Notes: generated by a model from the letters alone, not told the origin. A DNA stretch of 64,000 bases from JALYZC01 sp963725645 (GCA_963725645.1 CAVRZD010000006.1:744001-808000); one strand, 5' to 3'. Positions 54,674 to 63,653 are shown, numbered from the stretch's first letter. Translations and numbers: made by a program.

Positions 54674-56007
54674 TGCCCCGGCCCGCTAGCGGAGGCGTCA
54701 GAGAGAGGCATACGAGGCACGGCGTCTCCTACGCGCTGCGCTTCAGCGCCTACGGCCAACGCCAGCACATGACGCTCGGCACCGACGCGGACGGATGGAC
54801 TCGCGCGAGGGCCGAGGACGAGCTGGCCTACGTGCTCGCCCAGGTCGAGCGCGGCGAGTGGCGGCCACCGGAGCCTGCGCCCGTGGTGGACATGGCGCCG
54901 GATCCGACGTTCCATGCGTTCGCGTCGGAGTGGTTCGACGCCCGCCGCCGCGAGCTGCGGCCCAACACCCAGGCCGACTACGGATGGCGGCTGACGAACC
55001 ACCTGCTGCCGTTCTTCGCCCGCCATCGCCTGCAGGAGATCACCGTTGCCGAGGTCGACCGCTACCGCCAGGCGAAGGTCCGGGAGGGGGAGTTGTCGGC
55101 CGAGTCGATCAACAAGACGCTGGTGCTGCTCGCGCAGGTGCTCGACGTGGCGGTGGAGTACGGCCTGATCGACCGCAACCCCGCGGTCGGCCGACGCCGC
55201 CGGCTCCGGGTCCGCAGACCGGCGCGGTCCTACATGGACACCGCGGAGCAGATCACGGCGCTGCTCGACGCCGCGGGGGAGCTGGACAACGAAGCTCGTG
55301 CGGATCGCCAGCACGTCGCGCGCAGAACGTCGATCGCGGTCCTCGTGTTCGCCGGGCTGCGGCTGGGCGAGCTGCTCGCGCTGCGGTGGCGCGACGTTGA
55401 CCTCGGCTCACGGCGGCTGCTGGTCCGCGACGCGAAGACCGCGGCGGGGGTTCGGCACGTCACGATCCGCCCGGGGCTGCTCGGCGTGCTGACCGTCTAT
55501 AGCGAGCACACGGAGATCGACCCCGACGCGCTGGCGTTCGCCTCCGACACTGGGGGGCGGTTCGGCCCGAGCAACTACCGGCGCCGGGTGCTGACGAAGG
55601 CCGTTGAGCGCGCCGACAAGCGGCTGAAGAAGGCCGACCGGGCACCGTTGCCGGAAGGGCTGACGCCGCAGTCTCTGCGCCGGACGTTCGCGTCGCTGCT
55701 GTACGCGATCGGGGAGTCCCCGCCCGTGGTGATGGCGGAGATCGGGCACACCGACCCGAAGCTGGCGCTGTCCGTCTATGCCCAGGCGATGCGCCGCGGC
55801 GACGATGAACGCGCCGCGCTGGAGGCCCTGATGGCCGGCGGGTTTGTGGACTCAAAGTGGACCAGCGAGCCCGAGACGCCCGCTGAGGCCGGCGCCGATG
55901 ACCCTGCCGACGACGAAAACCCCGCCGATAGCGGGGCTTCCGATGATGGGCGCGGCTGGTTTCGAACCAGCGACCTCTCGCGTGTGAAGCGAGCGCTCTC
56001 CCACTGA
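54670..56007 (+). CDS. Tyrosine integrase reading into the tRNA gene
   Basis: The 445-residue enzyme has an arm-binding N-terminus, a SAM-like core-binding domain (TFHAFASEWFDARRRELRPN) and the catalytic domain. That domain has GLRLGELLALRWRDVDLG (Arg I), TPQSLRRTFASLLYAIG (Arg II; the usual His two residues before the LR is Gln), MAEIGHTDPKLALSVYAQAM (His and nucleophile Tyr). It would recombine attP with the tRNA-Val attB. The last 20 codons lie in the att core and tRNA antisense (GWFRTSDLSRVKRALSH), so its C-terminus depends on where it is integrated. ATG 54673 is an alternative start. Confidence 0.9.
   Translation: MMPRPASGGVRERHTRHGVSYALRFSAYGQRQHMTLGTDADGWTRARAEDELAYVLAQVERGEWRPPEPAPVVDMAPDPTFHAFASEWFDARRRELRPNTQADYGWRLTNHLLPFFARHRLQEITVAEVDRYRQAKVREGELSAESINKTLVLLAQVLDVAVEYGLIDRNPAVGRRRRLRVRRPARSYMDTAEQITALLDAAGELDNEARADRQHVARRTSIAVLVFAGLRLGELLALRWRDVDLGSRRLLVRDAKTAAGVRHVTIRPGLLGVLTVYSEHTEIDPDALAFASDTGGRFGPSNYRRRVLTKAVERADKRLKKADRAPLPEGLTPQSLRRTFASLLYAIGESPPVVMAEIGHTDPKLALSVYAQAMRRGDDERAALEALMAGGFVDSKWTSEPETPAEAGADDPADDENPADSGASDDGRGWFRTSDLSRVKRALSH
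55946..55993. repeat. attR, 48-bp core
   Basis: Identical to 37916-37963. It covers the 3' end of the tRNA-Val gene from past the discriminator base through the anticodon stem, and the 3' end of the integrase gene. Confidence 0.9.
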
Positions 56008-56018
56008 GCTACGCGCCC
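55947..56018 (-). tRNA. tRNA-Val (CAC)
   Basis: The minus strand folds as a complete cloverleaf. The acceptor is GGGCGCG with CGCGCCC, the D-arm carries AGCTCAGTGGGAGAGC, the anticodon loop TTCACAC has anticodon CAC, and the T-arm is GCTGG TTCGAAA CCAGC. CCA is not encoded. It is the attachment target of the island to its left. Confidence 0.93.
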
Positions 56019-56076
56019 TTTGGCCCGCCGAAGGGTAACGCGGCCGGAGTCTGGCCTCCGGACGACCCGGCGGGTG

Positions 56077-58197
56077 CTACCCGGCGTGAATCGTCCGATT
56101 GCAGGCCGGCAGCGTGACCGTGATCGGCCCGTCGGTGGTGATGTCGACGGACACGCCGCAGTCGACGTGGGCACGGGTCACGTCGATCGCGGCGGTGGCG
56201 ACATTCGTGGCGGAGACGGTGATGGCGTCGGCACGGGGCTGGGCGGGAGGCGCGGCCCAGCTGCGCGACTGTCGGGTGAACGCGAGCGATCCGAGGTTGC
56301 CGCCGGTCAGCGATCCGGCGCCGAGCTGCGTCGTCGACGGCGTCGGGTCACCGACGCCGAAGCCCCGCGAGACGGCGTCGATCTGCCCCTCGGGATCGCC
56401 GGTGGCGCTCGTGTGCGACGGGCTGCGCAGCGTCAGCCCGGAGAGCCAGTACGCATGGTCGCCGGTGACGCCGAGGTTGTCGTGGTTGCGGGCGGTATCG
56501 AGCACGTAGGTGACGTGCGGCGGGTTGCGGTCGACGGCCACGGTGCCCAGGAAGTCGGCGGCGGGGGAGTACTCGTCGTTGACCGCCAGCTGCAGGTGGT
56601 TGGGGAAGAGCGGGCTACAGGCGGCGTTCGCGCACGGCTGGAAGGCGTCGAGCTCGTAGCGGTATCCGAGGCTGTCGAGCTTGGCCGCGGCGGCGGTGAA
56701 CAGCGCCTCGTTGGCCAGCTCGTCGCCGTGGTTGTTCCACATCAGCACCGGAACGTTGCGCAGCGAGGCGAGGACGTCGATGTTCGTATCGAAGCCGACC
56801 ACGGGCTGGGCTCGCGCGAACAGGTCGGGGTACTGGGAGCCCAGCTTCAGGGTGCCGAGGCCGCCCATCGAGTAGCCGCTGATCGCCGTCCACTCGGGAT
56901 CCAGGCGGTAGCGGCGCGCGACGTCGGCCCACGCGTCGAAGACGTCGGCGGCGCCGTAGTTCTCGTAGTTCTCGTCGGGCCCGCGCGATTCGGTCGTGAT
57001 GACGATCGAGCGCGGCCCACGCTCGCCCAACTGCGACTGGTTGCGCGTTCCCGAGTACTGGTTGTAATTCGCCGAGAGGGAGTGCAGAAGCAGCGTCATC
57101 CCGTACCCGCGCGGCGGCGCGGCCTTCCGCGGCACGTAGATCGCGTAGGGCTGGAGGCGCCCCTGGTACTGCCCGGGGCAGTTGGCGGCGGCCGTGAGGC
57201 AGGTCGGGCCGAAGTCGGCGCCCTGCGAGAGCTCGAAGTGGCTGGGGAGGATGCGGTCCATCGGGCCGGTGCGGGATCGCCCGGTCGTCGTCGGGCGGAG
57301 CGAGGGGGTTCGTCCGGGCGCGGACGCGGAGCCTGAACCCTCGGCGGGAGGGCCGCCGGACCGAGATGCGCTGAAGGTTGCGGCCCTTCACGCGCCTGAG
57401 CACATGCCCGCGGTAGGTGACCCGCGCATCGACGATGCGCGCACCGCGAACGCGCGGGAGGCGCAGCGCCACCCGGCGCGTGCAGCGCCGGCAGGCCCGG
57501 AAGCGGGGCCGCCGCACGAGCGTCCGCGCCCGCAGCGCCAGCTTGCCGAAGTCGACGTTGGCGAAGAACGGGCTGATGTCGCCCCCGGCCAGGGCGGTGC
57601 CCTGCAGCCGGTCGCGCCACCACGCGGCCGACGTGATCACGGCGGTGCTCTCCGTCGGGGCCTGGAACGGCTCGTCGCGCCGGAACGCGACGTTGAAGAA
57701 CGCTGCCGGCGCCGAGGCCGTGCCCGCGCCGCCGGGGTGCGTGGCATCGGCGCTCAACTGCGGAAGCAGATAGCGGTTGTTCGCGCCGTCCCACAGGCCC
57801 ACGCCGGCGGCCAGGCGCGCGGTCCGGCTCCCCGGGTCCCATTGCCGGTGGGCCACCCGCACCTCGATCTGGCGCCGGGCGGCGTCGAGCGTGACGGCCG
57901 GCGCGGCGCCCGGGACGGCCAGCCCGCTGGCGGCGTCGACCAGATCCGCTTCAAGTCCCGATCCGGCGGGGTGGACCGTGAGGAACAGGTCGGCCGGCGC
58001 CTGAACGTCGGCGCCGTGGGGGAAGGGGTGCGGCTGGCCGGCGGTGCCGCCCAGCGCGATCGAGAACGCCACCAGGCGGGGGTCCTTCAGTGTGTTCAGC
58101 GTGACGCGGAAGGCCGTCGCGTCGGCGAGTGGCTTGACGCGCAGCTCGACGAGGTCGGCGGCGTTGTTCGCGTCGCCGGCGTCGGTCGGATATGTCG
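56077..58197 (-). pseudogene. Secreted alpha/beta-hydrolase, 5'-truncated, frameshifted
   Basis: The left part encodes a prolyl-oligopeptidase/esterase-like hydrolase. MTLLLHSLSANYNQYSG is its oxyanion region, WTAISGYSMGGLGTLKLGSQ the nucleophile elbow (GYSMGG), and TYVLDTARNHDNLGVTGDHA the late Asp/His region. Upstream, a beta-sandwich DOMON-like domain (NNAADLVELRVKPLADATAF) is kept from TYPTDAGDANN onward only. The signal peptide and early part are missing. Between them lies an Arg-rich module of about 75 residues (57295-57545, FRACRRCTRRVALRLPRVRG), and a +1 shift near 57300 follows it. It is probably non-functional as it stands. Confidence 0.68.
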
Positions 58198-58406
58198 GCG
58201 CCACCGGGCGCGCGACCGGTCCCCATCTCCACTTCGAGGTCCGCCATTTCGGCACCCCGATCGACCCCGTCCCGCGCCTCCTCGACATCACGGCGGCCCG
58301 TGCGCCACGCGGCTCGCGGCGTCGGCTTGTCTGCCGCCCGAACGCCGACGCGTGGAACAGCGCCGACGCCGACCCCGCGGTCGCGCGCTTCGGCCGCTGC
58401 CCCTAG
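58195..58406 (+). pseudogene. C-terminal fragment of an M23 peptidase
   Basis: The frame begins abruptly with GYVGATGRATGPHLHFEVRH, the last zinc-binding (HxH) block of LytM/M23 peptidases. It continues GTPIDPVPRLLDITAARAPR to TAG 58404-58406. There is no start or N-terminal domain; to the left the same DNA is the truncated hydrolase on the other strand. Confidence 0.72.
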
Positions 58407-58512
58407 GCCCGGGTCCACGTTCCTACGTGGCCCTTATCTACGGCTCAGCACTCCCTAAGGCTTGCCGCCCATCCTCACGTCATGACATTCCCGACGGCGA
58501 AGCGAGGTGCCG

Positions 58513-59751
58513 ATGTCGACCCCCACGCGTGATCACCCATCGGTGAACCCGCAGAACGGCCACCAGCTGGCCGACGCCCCGGCCGGGCCCCCCGGGGGAC
58601 CCGCCCGCCGCCGATCGGCCCCGCGCGTGGGCCGCTCCGCCCTTGCCGCCGTCGCCGTGGGCGCTGCACTGCTCGGCGCGGGCGCGGTGACGGGGCTGCT
58701 GCTCGCGTTCGGCGCCCTCAACGGGCACACGGACGCGACCAGCGTCATCCAGCCGGTGACGACCGCGGGCGGGTCCAGCACGACCGCGGGCCTCAACGCG
58801 CGCGCGCTGTATGCGAGCTCGTCGGGCGGCGTGGTGGACATCACCGCCCGCGGCGTGTCCTCGAGTCGCGACCAGGGCGGTGGCCCGGGCGGACCCTTCG
58901 GGCCGTCCGGCCCCTCGCAGACCACCGCGGCCGGCAGCGGCTCCGTGATCGACGGCCAGGGACGCATCCTCACCGCCGCGCACGTCGTAGCCGGCGCGTC
59001 GTCGATCAAGGTCACCTTCCAGGACGGGAGCACGCGAACGGCGCAGGTGCTCGGCGCGGACCAGTCGACGGACATCGCCCTGTTGAAGGTCGACCCCTCG
59101 GGCCTCACGCTGCACCCGCTGGCGCTCGGCAGCTCGAAGTCGCTGGCGGTCGGCGACCAGCTCGCCGTGATCGGCGACCCGTTCCAGTACAGCCGCAGCC
59201 TGAGCACCGGCGTCGTGTCGGGGCTCGATCGGACGATTGGGGCGACCAACGGGTTCAGCATCGCCCACGCGATCCAAACCGATGCGTCGCTCAACCCGGG
59301 CAACTCCGGCGGCCCCGTGCTCGACGCGCGCGGCCGGCTCGTCGGCATCGCCGACCAGATCGCCACCGGCGGGTCGTCCGCCCAGAGCTCCACCGGCGTC
59401 GGGTTCGCCGTGCCCATCGACCTCGTGAAGTCGGAGCTGTCCCAGCTCGAGCGCGGGGCCCAGGTGAGCCACGCCTACCTCGGCGTGGAGACGGGTGATG
59501 CGACCGACGGGAAGGGGGCGCTGGTCGGGTCCGTCCAGGGCGGCGGCCCCGCCGCCGCGGCCGGTCTGCGCAGCGGCGACGTCGTGACCGCGTTCGACGG
59601 GTCGCCGATCGGCGGGTCGAACGACCTGGTCGCTGCGATCACCGCGCACCGGCCGGGCGACCGCGTGAAGCTGACCGTCCGCCGCGGCTCCGACAGTCTC
59701 GACGTGACGGCGACGCTCGCGACGCAGCCGCGCCAGGCGTCGACCGGGTAG
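58513..59751 (+). CDS. HtrA/DegP-like serine protease with PDZ domain
   Basis: The 412-residue protein has a Pro-rich cytosolic start, one membrane segment (LAAVAVGAALLGAGAVTGLL, about 45-64), a trypsin-like domain and a C-terminal PDZ domain. Catalytic residues are His in ILTAAHVVAGAS, Asp in QSTDIALLKVD and Ser in NPGNSGGPVLDARG. The PDZ starts near AYLGVETGDATDGKGALVGS. It would degrade misfolded proteins outside the membrane. ATG 58513 follows AGCGAGG with short spacing; GTG 58507 is possible. It is convergent with mreB, two bases apart. Confidence 0.9.
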   Translation: MSTPTRDHPSVNPQNGHQLADAPAGPPGGPARRRSAPRVGRSALAAVAVGAALLGAGAVTGLLLAFGALNGHTDATSVIQPVTTAGGSSTTAGLNARALYASSSGGVVDITARGVSSSRDQGGGPGGPFGPSGPSQTTAAGSGSVIDGQGRILTAAHVVAGASSIKVTFQDGSTRTAQVLGADQSTDIALLKVDPSGLTLHPLALGSSKSLAVGDQLAVIGDPFQYSRSLSTGVVSGLDRTIGATNGFSIAHAIQTDASLNPGNSGGPVLDARGRLVGIADQIATGGSSAQSSTGVGFAVPIDLVKSELSQLERGAQVSHAYLGVETGDATDGKGALVGSVQGGGPAAAAGLRSGDVVTAFDGSPIGGSNDLVAAITAHRPGDRVKLTVRRGSDSLDVTATLATQPRQASTG

Positions 59752-59753
59752 CG

Positions 59754-60830
59754 CTAGCCGGCCGAGCCGGCCATCCGGGTCTGGCGCAGGCCGAGCTGGG
59801 ACTGGCGCTTGGCGGCGCGCGAGCTGGCGCCGAACTCGGCCAGCGCCTCGCCCGCGCCGCGCACGACGCAGGTCAGCGGATCGTCGGCGAGGTGCACCGG
59901 CATTCCGGTCTCCGCGCGCAGGAGGTCGGCGAACCCGTGTAGCAGGGAGCCGCCGCCGGCCAGCACGATGCCGTGGGCCGCGATGTCCGAGGCCAGCTCC
60001 GGCGGCGTGCGGTCGAGCGTCTCCTTGACGCCGTCCACGGTGGCGGTCAGGGTCGGCGCCAGCGCCGCTCGAACCTCGTCGCTGGTCAGCATCAGCTTGG
60101 TCGGCAGGCCCGAGATCATGTCGCGGCCGCGGATCTCGGTCGTGCTCCCCTCGCCGACCGGGTGGGCCGAGCCGATGCGCAGCTTGACCTCCTCGGCGGT
60201 GCGCGCGCCGACCGCCAGGCGGTGCTCGTGCTTGACGAAGTCGACGATCGCCTCGTCGAGCGTGTAGCCGCCGATGCGCATCGAGGTCGACACGACGATG
60301 CCGCCCATCGACAGCACCGCGACCTCGCTCGTGCCGCCGCCCACGTCGATCACCATCACCCCAGAGGGCTCGGAGATATCGAGGCCGGCGCCGAGCGCGG
60401 CCGCGATGGGCTCTTCGATCAGCTCGACCTCGCGCGCGCCCGCGGCCATCGAGGCCTCGACCACCGCGCGCGCCTCCACCTCGGTGATGCCCGAGGGAGC
60501 GCACACGATCAGCCGCGCCCGCGCGCGGCGGGACGGCAGCACCCGGCGGATGAAGTGGCGCAGCATCTGCTCGGTGACCTCGAAGTCGGCGATCACCCCG
60601 TCCTTCAGCGGGCGCTGCGCCGAAATCGTGGCGGGGGTGCGGCCGAGCATCCGCTCGGCCTCGGCGCCGACGGCGTAGACCTCGCCGGCCTGATCGACCG
60701 CCACCACCGAGGGCTCGTCGACCAGGATGCCCTCGCCGTGCACGAAGACCAGAGTGTTCGCGGTGCCGAGATCGATCGCCAGATCTCGGCCCCCGCCGAG
60801 CGCACGTAGGAAGCTCACGCCCCCCAGCAT
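59754..60830 (-). CDS. mreB: Rod shape-determining protein MreB-like
   Basis: The 358-residue actin-fold protein has phosphate 1 loop LAIDLGTANTLVFVHGEGIL, phosphate 2 VMVIDVGGGTSEVAVLSMGG and the adenosine loop GIVLAGGGSLLHGFADLLRA. ATP-dependent filaments guide lateral wall synthesis. Usually mreB begins an mreBCD operon; here mreC and mreD are not adjacent and the upstream gene is divergent, so this could be a second copy or an Mbl-type paralogue. ATG 60830 (MLGGVSFLRALGG) is used; a GTG five codons later is possible. Confidence 0.88.
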   Translation of the reverse strand: MLGGVSFLRALGGGRDLAIDLGTANTLVFVHGEGILVDEPSVVAVDQAGEVYAVGAEAERMLGRTPATISAQRPLKDGVIADFEVTEQMLRHFIRRVLPSRRARARLIVCAPSGITEVEARAVVEASMAAGAREVELIEEPIAAALGAGLDISEPSGVMVIDVGGGTSEVAVLSMGGIVVSTSMRIGGYTLDEAIVDFVKHEHRLAVGARTAEEVKLRIGSAHPVGEGSTTEIRGRDMISGLPTKLMLTSDEVRAALAPTLTATVDGVKETLDRTPPELASDIAAHGIVLAGGGSLLHGFADLLRAETGMPVHLADDPLTCVVRGAGEALAEFGASSRAAKRQSQLGLRQTRMAGSAG

Positions 60831-60854
60831 GACGGACTGGGATGATCCGCGCTC

Positions 60855-61709
60855 GTGCACTTCGGCGTCTCGATCTTCCCGACCGACGAGTCGATCGCCC
60901 CGGCGGACCTCGCACGGGCCTGCGAGGAGCGCGGGCTCGAGTCGGTCTTCTTCACCGACCACACGCACATTCCGGCCAGCCGGGACACGCCGTACCCGGT
61001 CGGCGGCGACCTGCCGCGCGAGTACTCGCGCATCCACGATCCGTTCGTCGCGATGGGGATGGCCGCGGCCGTGACCGAGCGACTGAAGGTGGGCACGGCG
61101 ATCTGCCTGGTCGTCGAGCGCGACCCCATCGTCACCGCGAAGGCAGCGGCCAGCGTGGACGCACTGTCCGGCGGGCGGCTGCTGTTCGGCGTCGGCGCCG
61201 GCTGGAACCTCGAGGAGATGGCCAACCACGGCACGGACCCGGCGCGCCGGTTCGGCGTCATGCGCGAGCGGGTCGAGGCGATCAGGGCGATCTGGACCGA
61301 GGAGGAGGCCTCCTACCACGGTCGCTACGTCGACTTCGACCGGATCTGGTGCTGGCCCAAGCCCGTCCAGAAGCCGCATCCTCCGGTGCTGATCGGCGGG
61401 AACGGGCGCACGGTCTACGACCGGGTGATCGCGTATGGCGACGGCTGGTTCCCGAACCGCATCGGCGACGACGACAAGATCGTCGCGCGCGTGGAGAAGC
61501 TTCAGCGGCTGGGGGAGGAGGCCGGTCGCGGGCCGCTCCCGGTCACGCTGCAGATCGCGCCGCGCGACCCCGCGCTGCTGGAGCGCTACGAGCGCGCGGG
61601 CGTCAACCGCGCCGTGTACATGATCCCGCCGCTGGAGCCCGGTGAGGTCGAGCGCCGGCTCGACAGCGTGGCGGCCATCGCCGGCGAGTACACGGGCGCG
61701 ACGGCCTAG
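60855..61709 (+). CDS. LLM-class F420-dependent oxidoreductase
   Basis: The 284-residue protein is a luciferase-like TIM barrel of the actinobacterial F420 type: MHFGVSIFPTDESIAPADLA, ESVFFTDHTHIPASRDTPYP, LSGGRLLFGVGAGWNLEEMA, PPVLIGGNGRTVYDRVIAYG and DGWFPNRIG. These enzymes move hydride between F420 and an alcohol, ketone or thio-compound; the substrate is unknown. GTG 60855 is the only start near the first strand. It lies 24 bases from the divergent mreB and overlaps the convergent next gene by 3 bases. Confidence 0.85.
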   Translation: MHFGVSIFPTDESIAPADLARACEERGLESVFFTDHTHIPASRDTPYPVGGDLPREYSRIHDPFVAMGMAAAVTERLKVGTAICLVVERDPIVTAKAAASVDALSGGRLLFGVGAGWNLEEMANHGTDPARRFGVMRERVEAIRAIWTEEEASYHGRYVDFDRIWCWPKPVQKPHPPVLIGGNGRTVYDRVIAYGDGWFPNRIGDDDKIVARVEKLQRLGEEAGRGPLPVTLQIAPRDPALLERYERAGVNRAVYMIPPLEPGEVERRLDSVAAIAGEYTGATA

Positions 61710-62875
61710 AGCTGCGCCGCGTCGGTGGGCAGGCCGAGCACCATGCGGCCGGCAAGCTCCCACGAGCCGGGGCCCACGAGCATGTGCTGGGTGGCGACGT
61801 GGACGTCGCGAAAGCGGCGCTCGAGCGCGCCGCGCTCGTAGATCGCGCTGCCGCCGCACAGCTCCCAGGCGACGTCGACCGCGCCGGCCGCGGCGCCGGT
61901 CGCGTGCGAGGCGGCCAGGCGCAGCGCGGTCCGCGCGGGGAGGGGTACGTCGCCGTCGGCCGCCGCGCTCTCCCAGGCGGTGCCGACCGCCTCGTCGACG
62001 TAGGCACGCGCGCTCGCGACCTGCGCGTGCGCCCGCGCGCTGCGGACCTGCGTGTCCCCACGCTCGGCGAGCGAGCGCCGGCTGCCCGTCGGCGTCTTGC
62101 CGCCAGCGATCTCGCCGAGGTCGTCGAGCGCCGCGCGCGCGATCCCGAGCGTGACCGCGGCGATCGCGATCGCCAGCGTCCCGAACACCGGGAACGCATA
62201 CAGCGCCCCCGAGTCGGTCGGACGGTCCGACAGCAGCGACGCGCTGCGCCCCACCGGGACCTCGACGGCGGCCACCTCCATGTCGTGGCTCCCGGTGGCG
62301 CGCAGGCCGGCCACGTGCCACGTGTCGTGGATCCGCACGTCGGCGGCCGGGAACAGCAGGAGACGGATGTCCGGCGCGCCGCTCGGGAGCGCGCGGATGC
62401 CGCCGTCCTCCTCGATCAGGCAGCCGCCCATGAGCCAGTCGCAGTGCTCGCACCCCGAGGCGAACGCCCAGCGCCCGCTGGCGCGGTAGCCGCCGTCGAC
62501 GGCGACCGCGCGCCCCTTGGGCGCGAACACGCCGCCGGCGATCGTCATCGGGTCGCCGAAGATCGCGCGCGCGTCGTCCGCGGGCAGGTACGCGCCGATC
62601 ATCCCGCTCGTCGCGCTCACCGCGACGCACCAGGCCGCTGCGGCATCGCCGGCGGCCAGCGCCTCCACGGCCGCGACCATCGCCGCCGGCTCGACCTCCA
62701 GCCCGCCGGCCGCGCGCGGGGTCAGCATGCGGAAGAGGCCGGCCTCGGCGATCGCCGCGACCAGGTCCGGCGGCAGCCGCCGCGCGCGCTCGGCCCCGGC
62801 GCCGGCCTCGGCCGCGCGCGGGGCGAGCGCGTGTGCCGCCTCCACCACGTCGACTGCGGGCTCGGTCGCGCTCAC
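61706..62875 (-). CDS. Acyl-CoA dehydrogenase-fold flavoprotein (HsaA/HpaB-like group)
   Basis: The 389-residue protein has the acyl-CoA dehydrogenase fold: AGLFRMLTPRAAGGLEVEPA, GYRASGRWAFASGCEHCDWL, HVAGLRATGSHDMEVAAVEV and YERGALERRFRDVHVATQHM. The catalytic glutamate of true dehydrogenases is not evident. The C-terminal pattern is that of the flavin-dependent monooxygenases (Acyl-CoA_dh_2), which need a separate flavin reductase. It may oxidise an aromatic or heteroatom substrate. GTG 62875 fits. No reductase is adjacent. Confidence 0.82.
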   Translation of the reverse strand: MSATEPAVDVVEAAHALAPRAAEAGAGAERARRLPPDLVAAIAEAGLFRMLTPRAAGGLEVEPAAMVAAVEALAAGDAAAAWCVAVSATSGMIGAYLPADDARAIFGDPMTIAGGVFAPKGRAVAVDGGYRASGRWAFASGCEHCDWLMGGCLIEEDGGIRALPSGAPDIRLLLFPAADVRIHDTWHVAGLRATGSHDMEVAAVEVPVGRSASLLSDRPTDSGALYAFPVFGTLAIAIAAVTLGIARAALDDLGEIAGGKTPTGSRRSLAERGDTQVRSARAHAQVASARAYVDEAVGTAWESAAADGDVPLPARTALRLAASHATGAAAGAVDVAWELCGGSAIYERGALERRFRDVHVATQHMLVGPGSWELAGRMVLGLPTDAAQL

Positions 62876-62904
62876 GGCTCGATGATGCCAGTAGGGTGCC
62901 GCGC

Positions 62905-63270
62905 GTGCCGGGCCGGGACACGAAGCGATCGACGCGCGCGCTGGCGGCGTTCTTCACCTTCGCGGGGACCATGCACTTCCTGCGCCCGCGGGCGTACATG
63001 GCGATCATGCCGGACTACCTGCCGGCCCACCGCGAGCTCGTCTACGCAAGCGGCGTGGCGGAGATCGCCGGCGGGCTGGGCGCGCTGCCGGCGCGCACCC
63101 GGCGGACCGCCGGATGGTGGCTGGTCGCGACGATGGTCGCGGTGTTCCCGGCCAACCTGCACATGGCGCTCCACCCCGACCGCTTCCGACGCATCCCGCG
63201 TGGACTGCTCTACGCGCGGCTGCCGGTCCAGGCGCTCTTCATCGCCTGGGCGCTGCGGTCGACGCGCTAG
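62905..63270 (+). CDS. DoxX-like small membrane protein
   Basis: The 121-residue protein has four hydrophobic segments: LAAFFTFAGTMHFLRPRAYM, VYASGVAEIAGGLGALPA, WWLVATMVAVFPANLHMALH and LYARLPVQALFIAWALRSTR. The GTMHF start and ASGVAEIAGGLG motif match DoxX-like/membrane protein families linked loosely to redox chemistry. GTG 62905 gives the first helix in full. It is divergent from the flavoprotein. Confidence 0.7.
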   Translation: MPGRDTKRSTRALAAFFTFAGTMHFLRPRAYMAIMPDYLPAHRELVYASGVAEIAGGLGALPARTRRTAGWWLVATMVAVFPANLHMALHPDRFRRIPRGLLYARLPVQALFIAWALRSTR

Positions 63271-63276
63271 GATCGG

Positions 63277-63498
63277 CGTGGACCGTGCTAGGCGGGGAGG
63301 TAGCGGTGCCCTGCACCCGCAATCCGCTCTAGCGGGGCCGAATCCCCTCTCGAGGGGCGCGGGCCTCGGGCCGCGCGCCGGTGAGGCGATGAAGGCCAGG
63401 GTCCCGCGCGATGCCGGCCCGTGAACCAGGTCAGATCCGGAAGGAAGCAGCCTTAAGCGGTCCCCGGTAGGCGCAGCGGGTCACCCCGGCTGGAGCCA
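63277..63498 (+). ncRNA. ffs: Signal recognition particle RNA, long actinobacterial form
   Basis: The conserved helix-8 region GTGAACCAGGTCAGATCCGG then AAGGAAGCAGC (63421-63451) is the Ffh-binding core. The 5' part CCGTGCTAGGCGGGGAGGTA then GCGGTGCCCTGC and CGCTCTAGCGGGGCCGAATC match the Alu-like portion of long SRP RNAs. The ends (GGCGTGG near 63275 and CACCCCGGCTGGAGCCAC near 63482-63499) can pair. Ends are approximate. Confidence 0.9.
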
Positions 63499-63653
63499 CC
63501 ACCGGCGAGAGCACTCGAGACCTCAGCTTCGACGGAGGGTGCACGGTCCATTTCTCTGATCGCGTTCGGTCGGACCGCGCCGGTACCGTTGCGTGCGCGG
63601 ATGGATTCGCACCGTCCAATGTCCCCTGAGGCTGCGCTCGACCAGTTAGCGGC

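Larger units (their letters stand above)
37916..55993. mobile_element. tRNA-Val integrative element, phage-satellite-like, about 18.1 kb
   Basis: Perfect 48-base direct repeats at both ends (37916-37963 and 55946-55993), an intact tRNA-Val over the right repeat, and a tyrosine integrase at the right end directed into the repeat define the element. Phage-like genes sit near both ends: HTH/excisionase and small terminase on the left; DUF3631 ATPase, HTH and integrase on the right. No capsid, portal, large terminase or tail genes are seen. The middle (about 42-51 kb) carries IS630, IS110, an IS256 relic and cargo genes. Excision would leave a complete tRNA gene. Confidence 0.85.

Noticed and set aside
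58044..58194. Extension of the M23 fragment to an upstream start at 58044
   Set aside because: Upstream of 58195 this frame is the antisense of the hydrolase domain (NNAADLVELRV), so it is not peptidase sequence.
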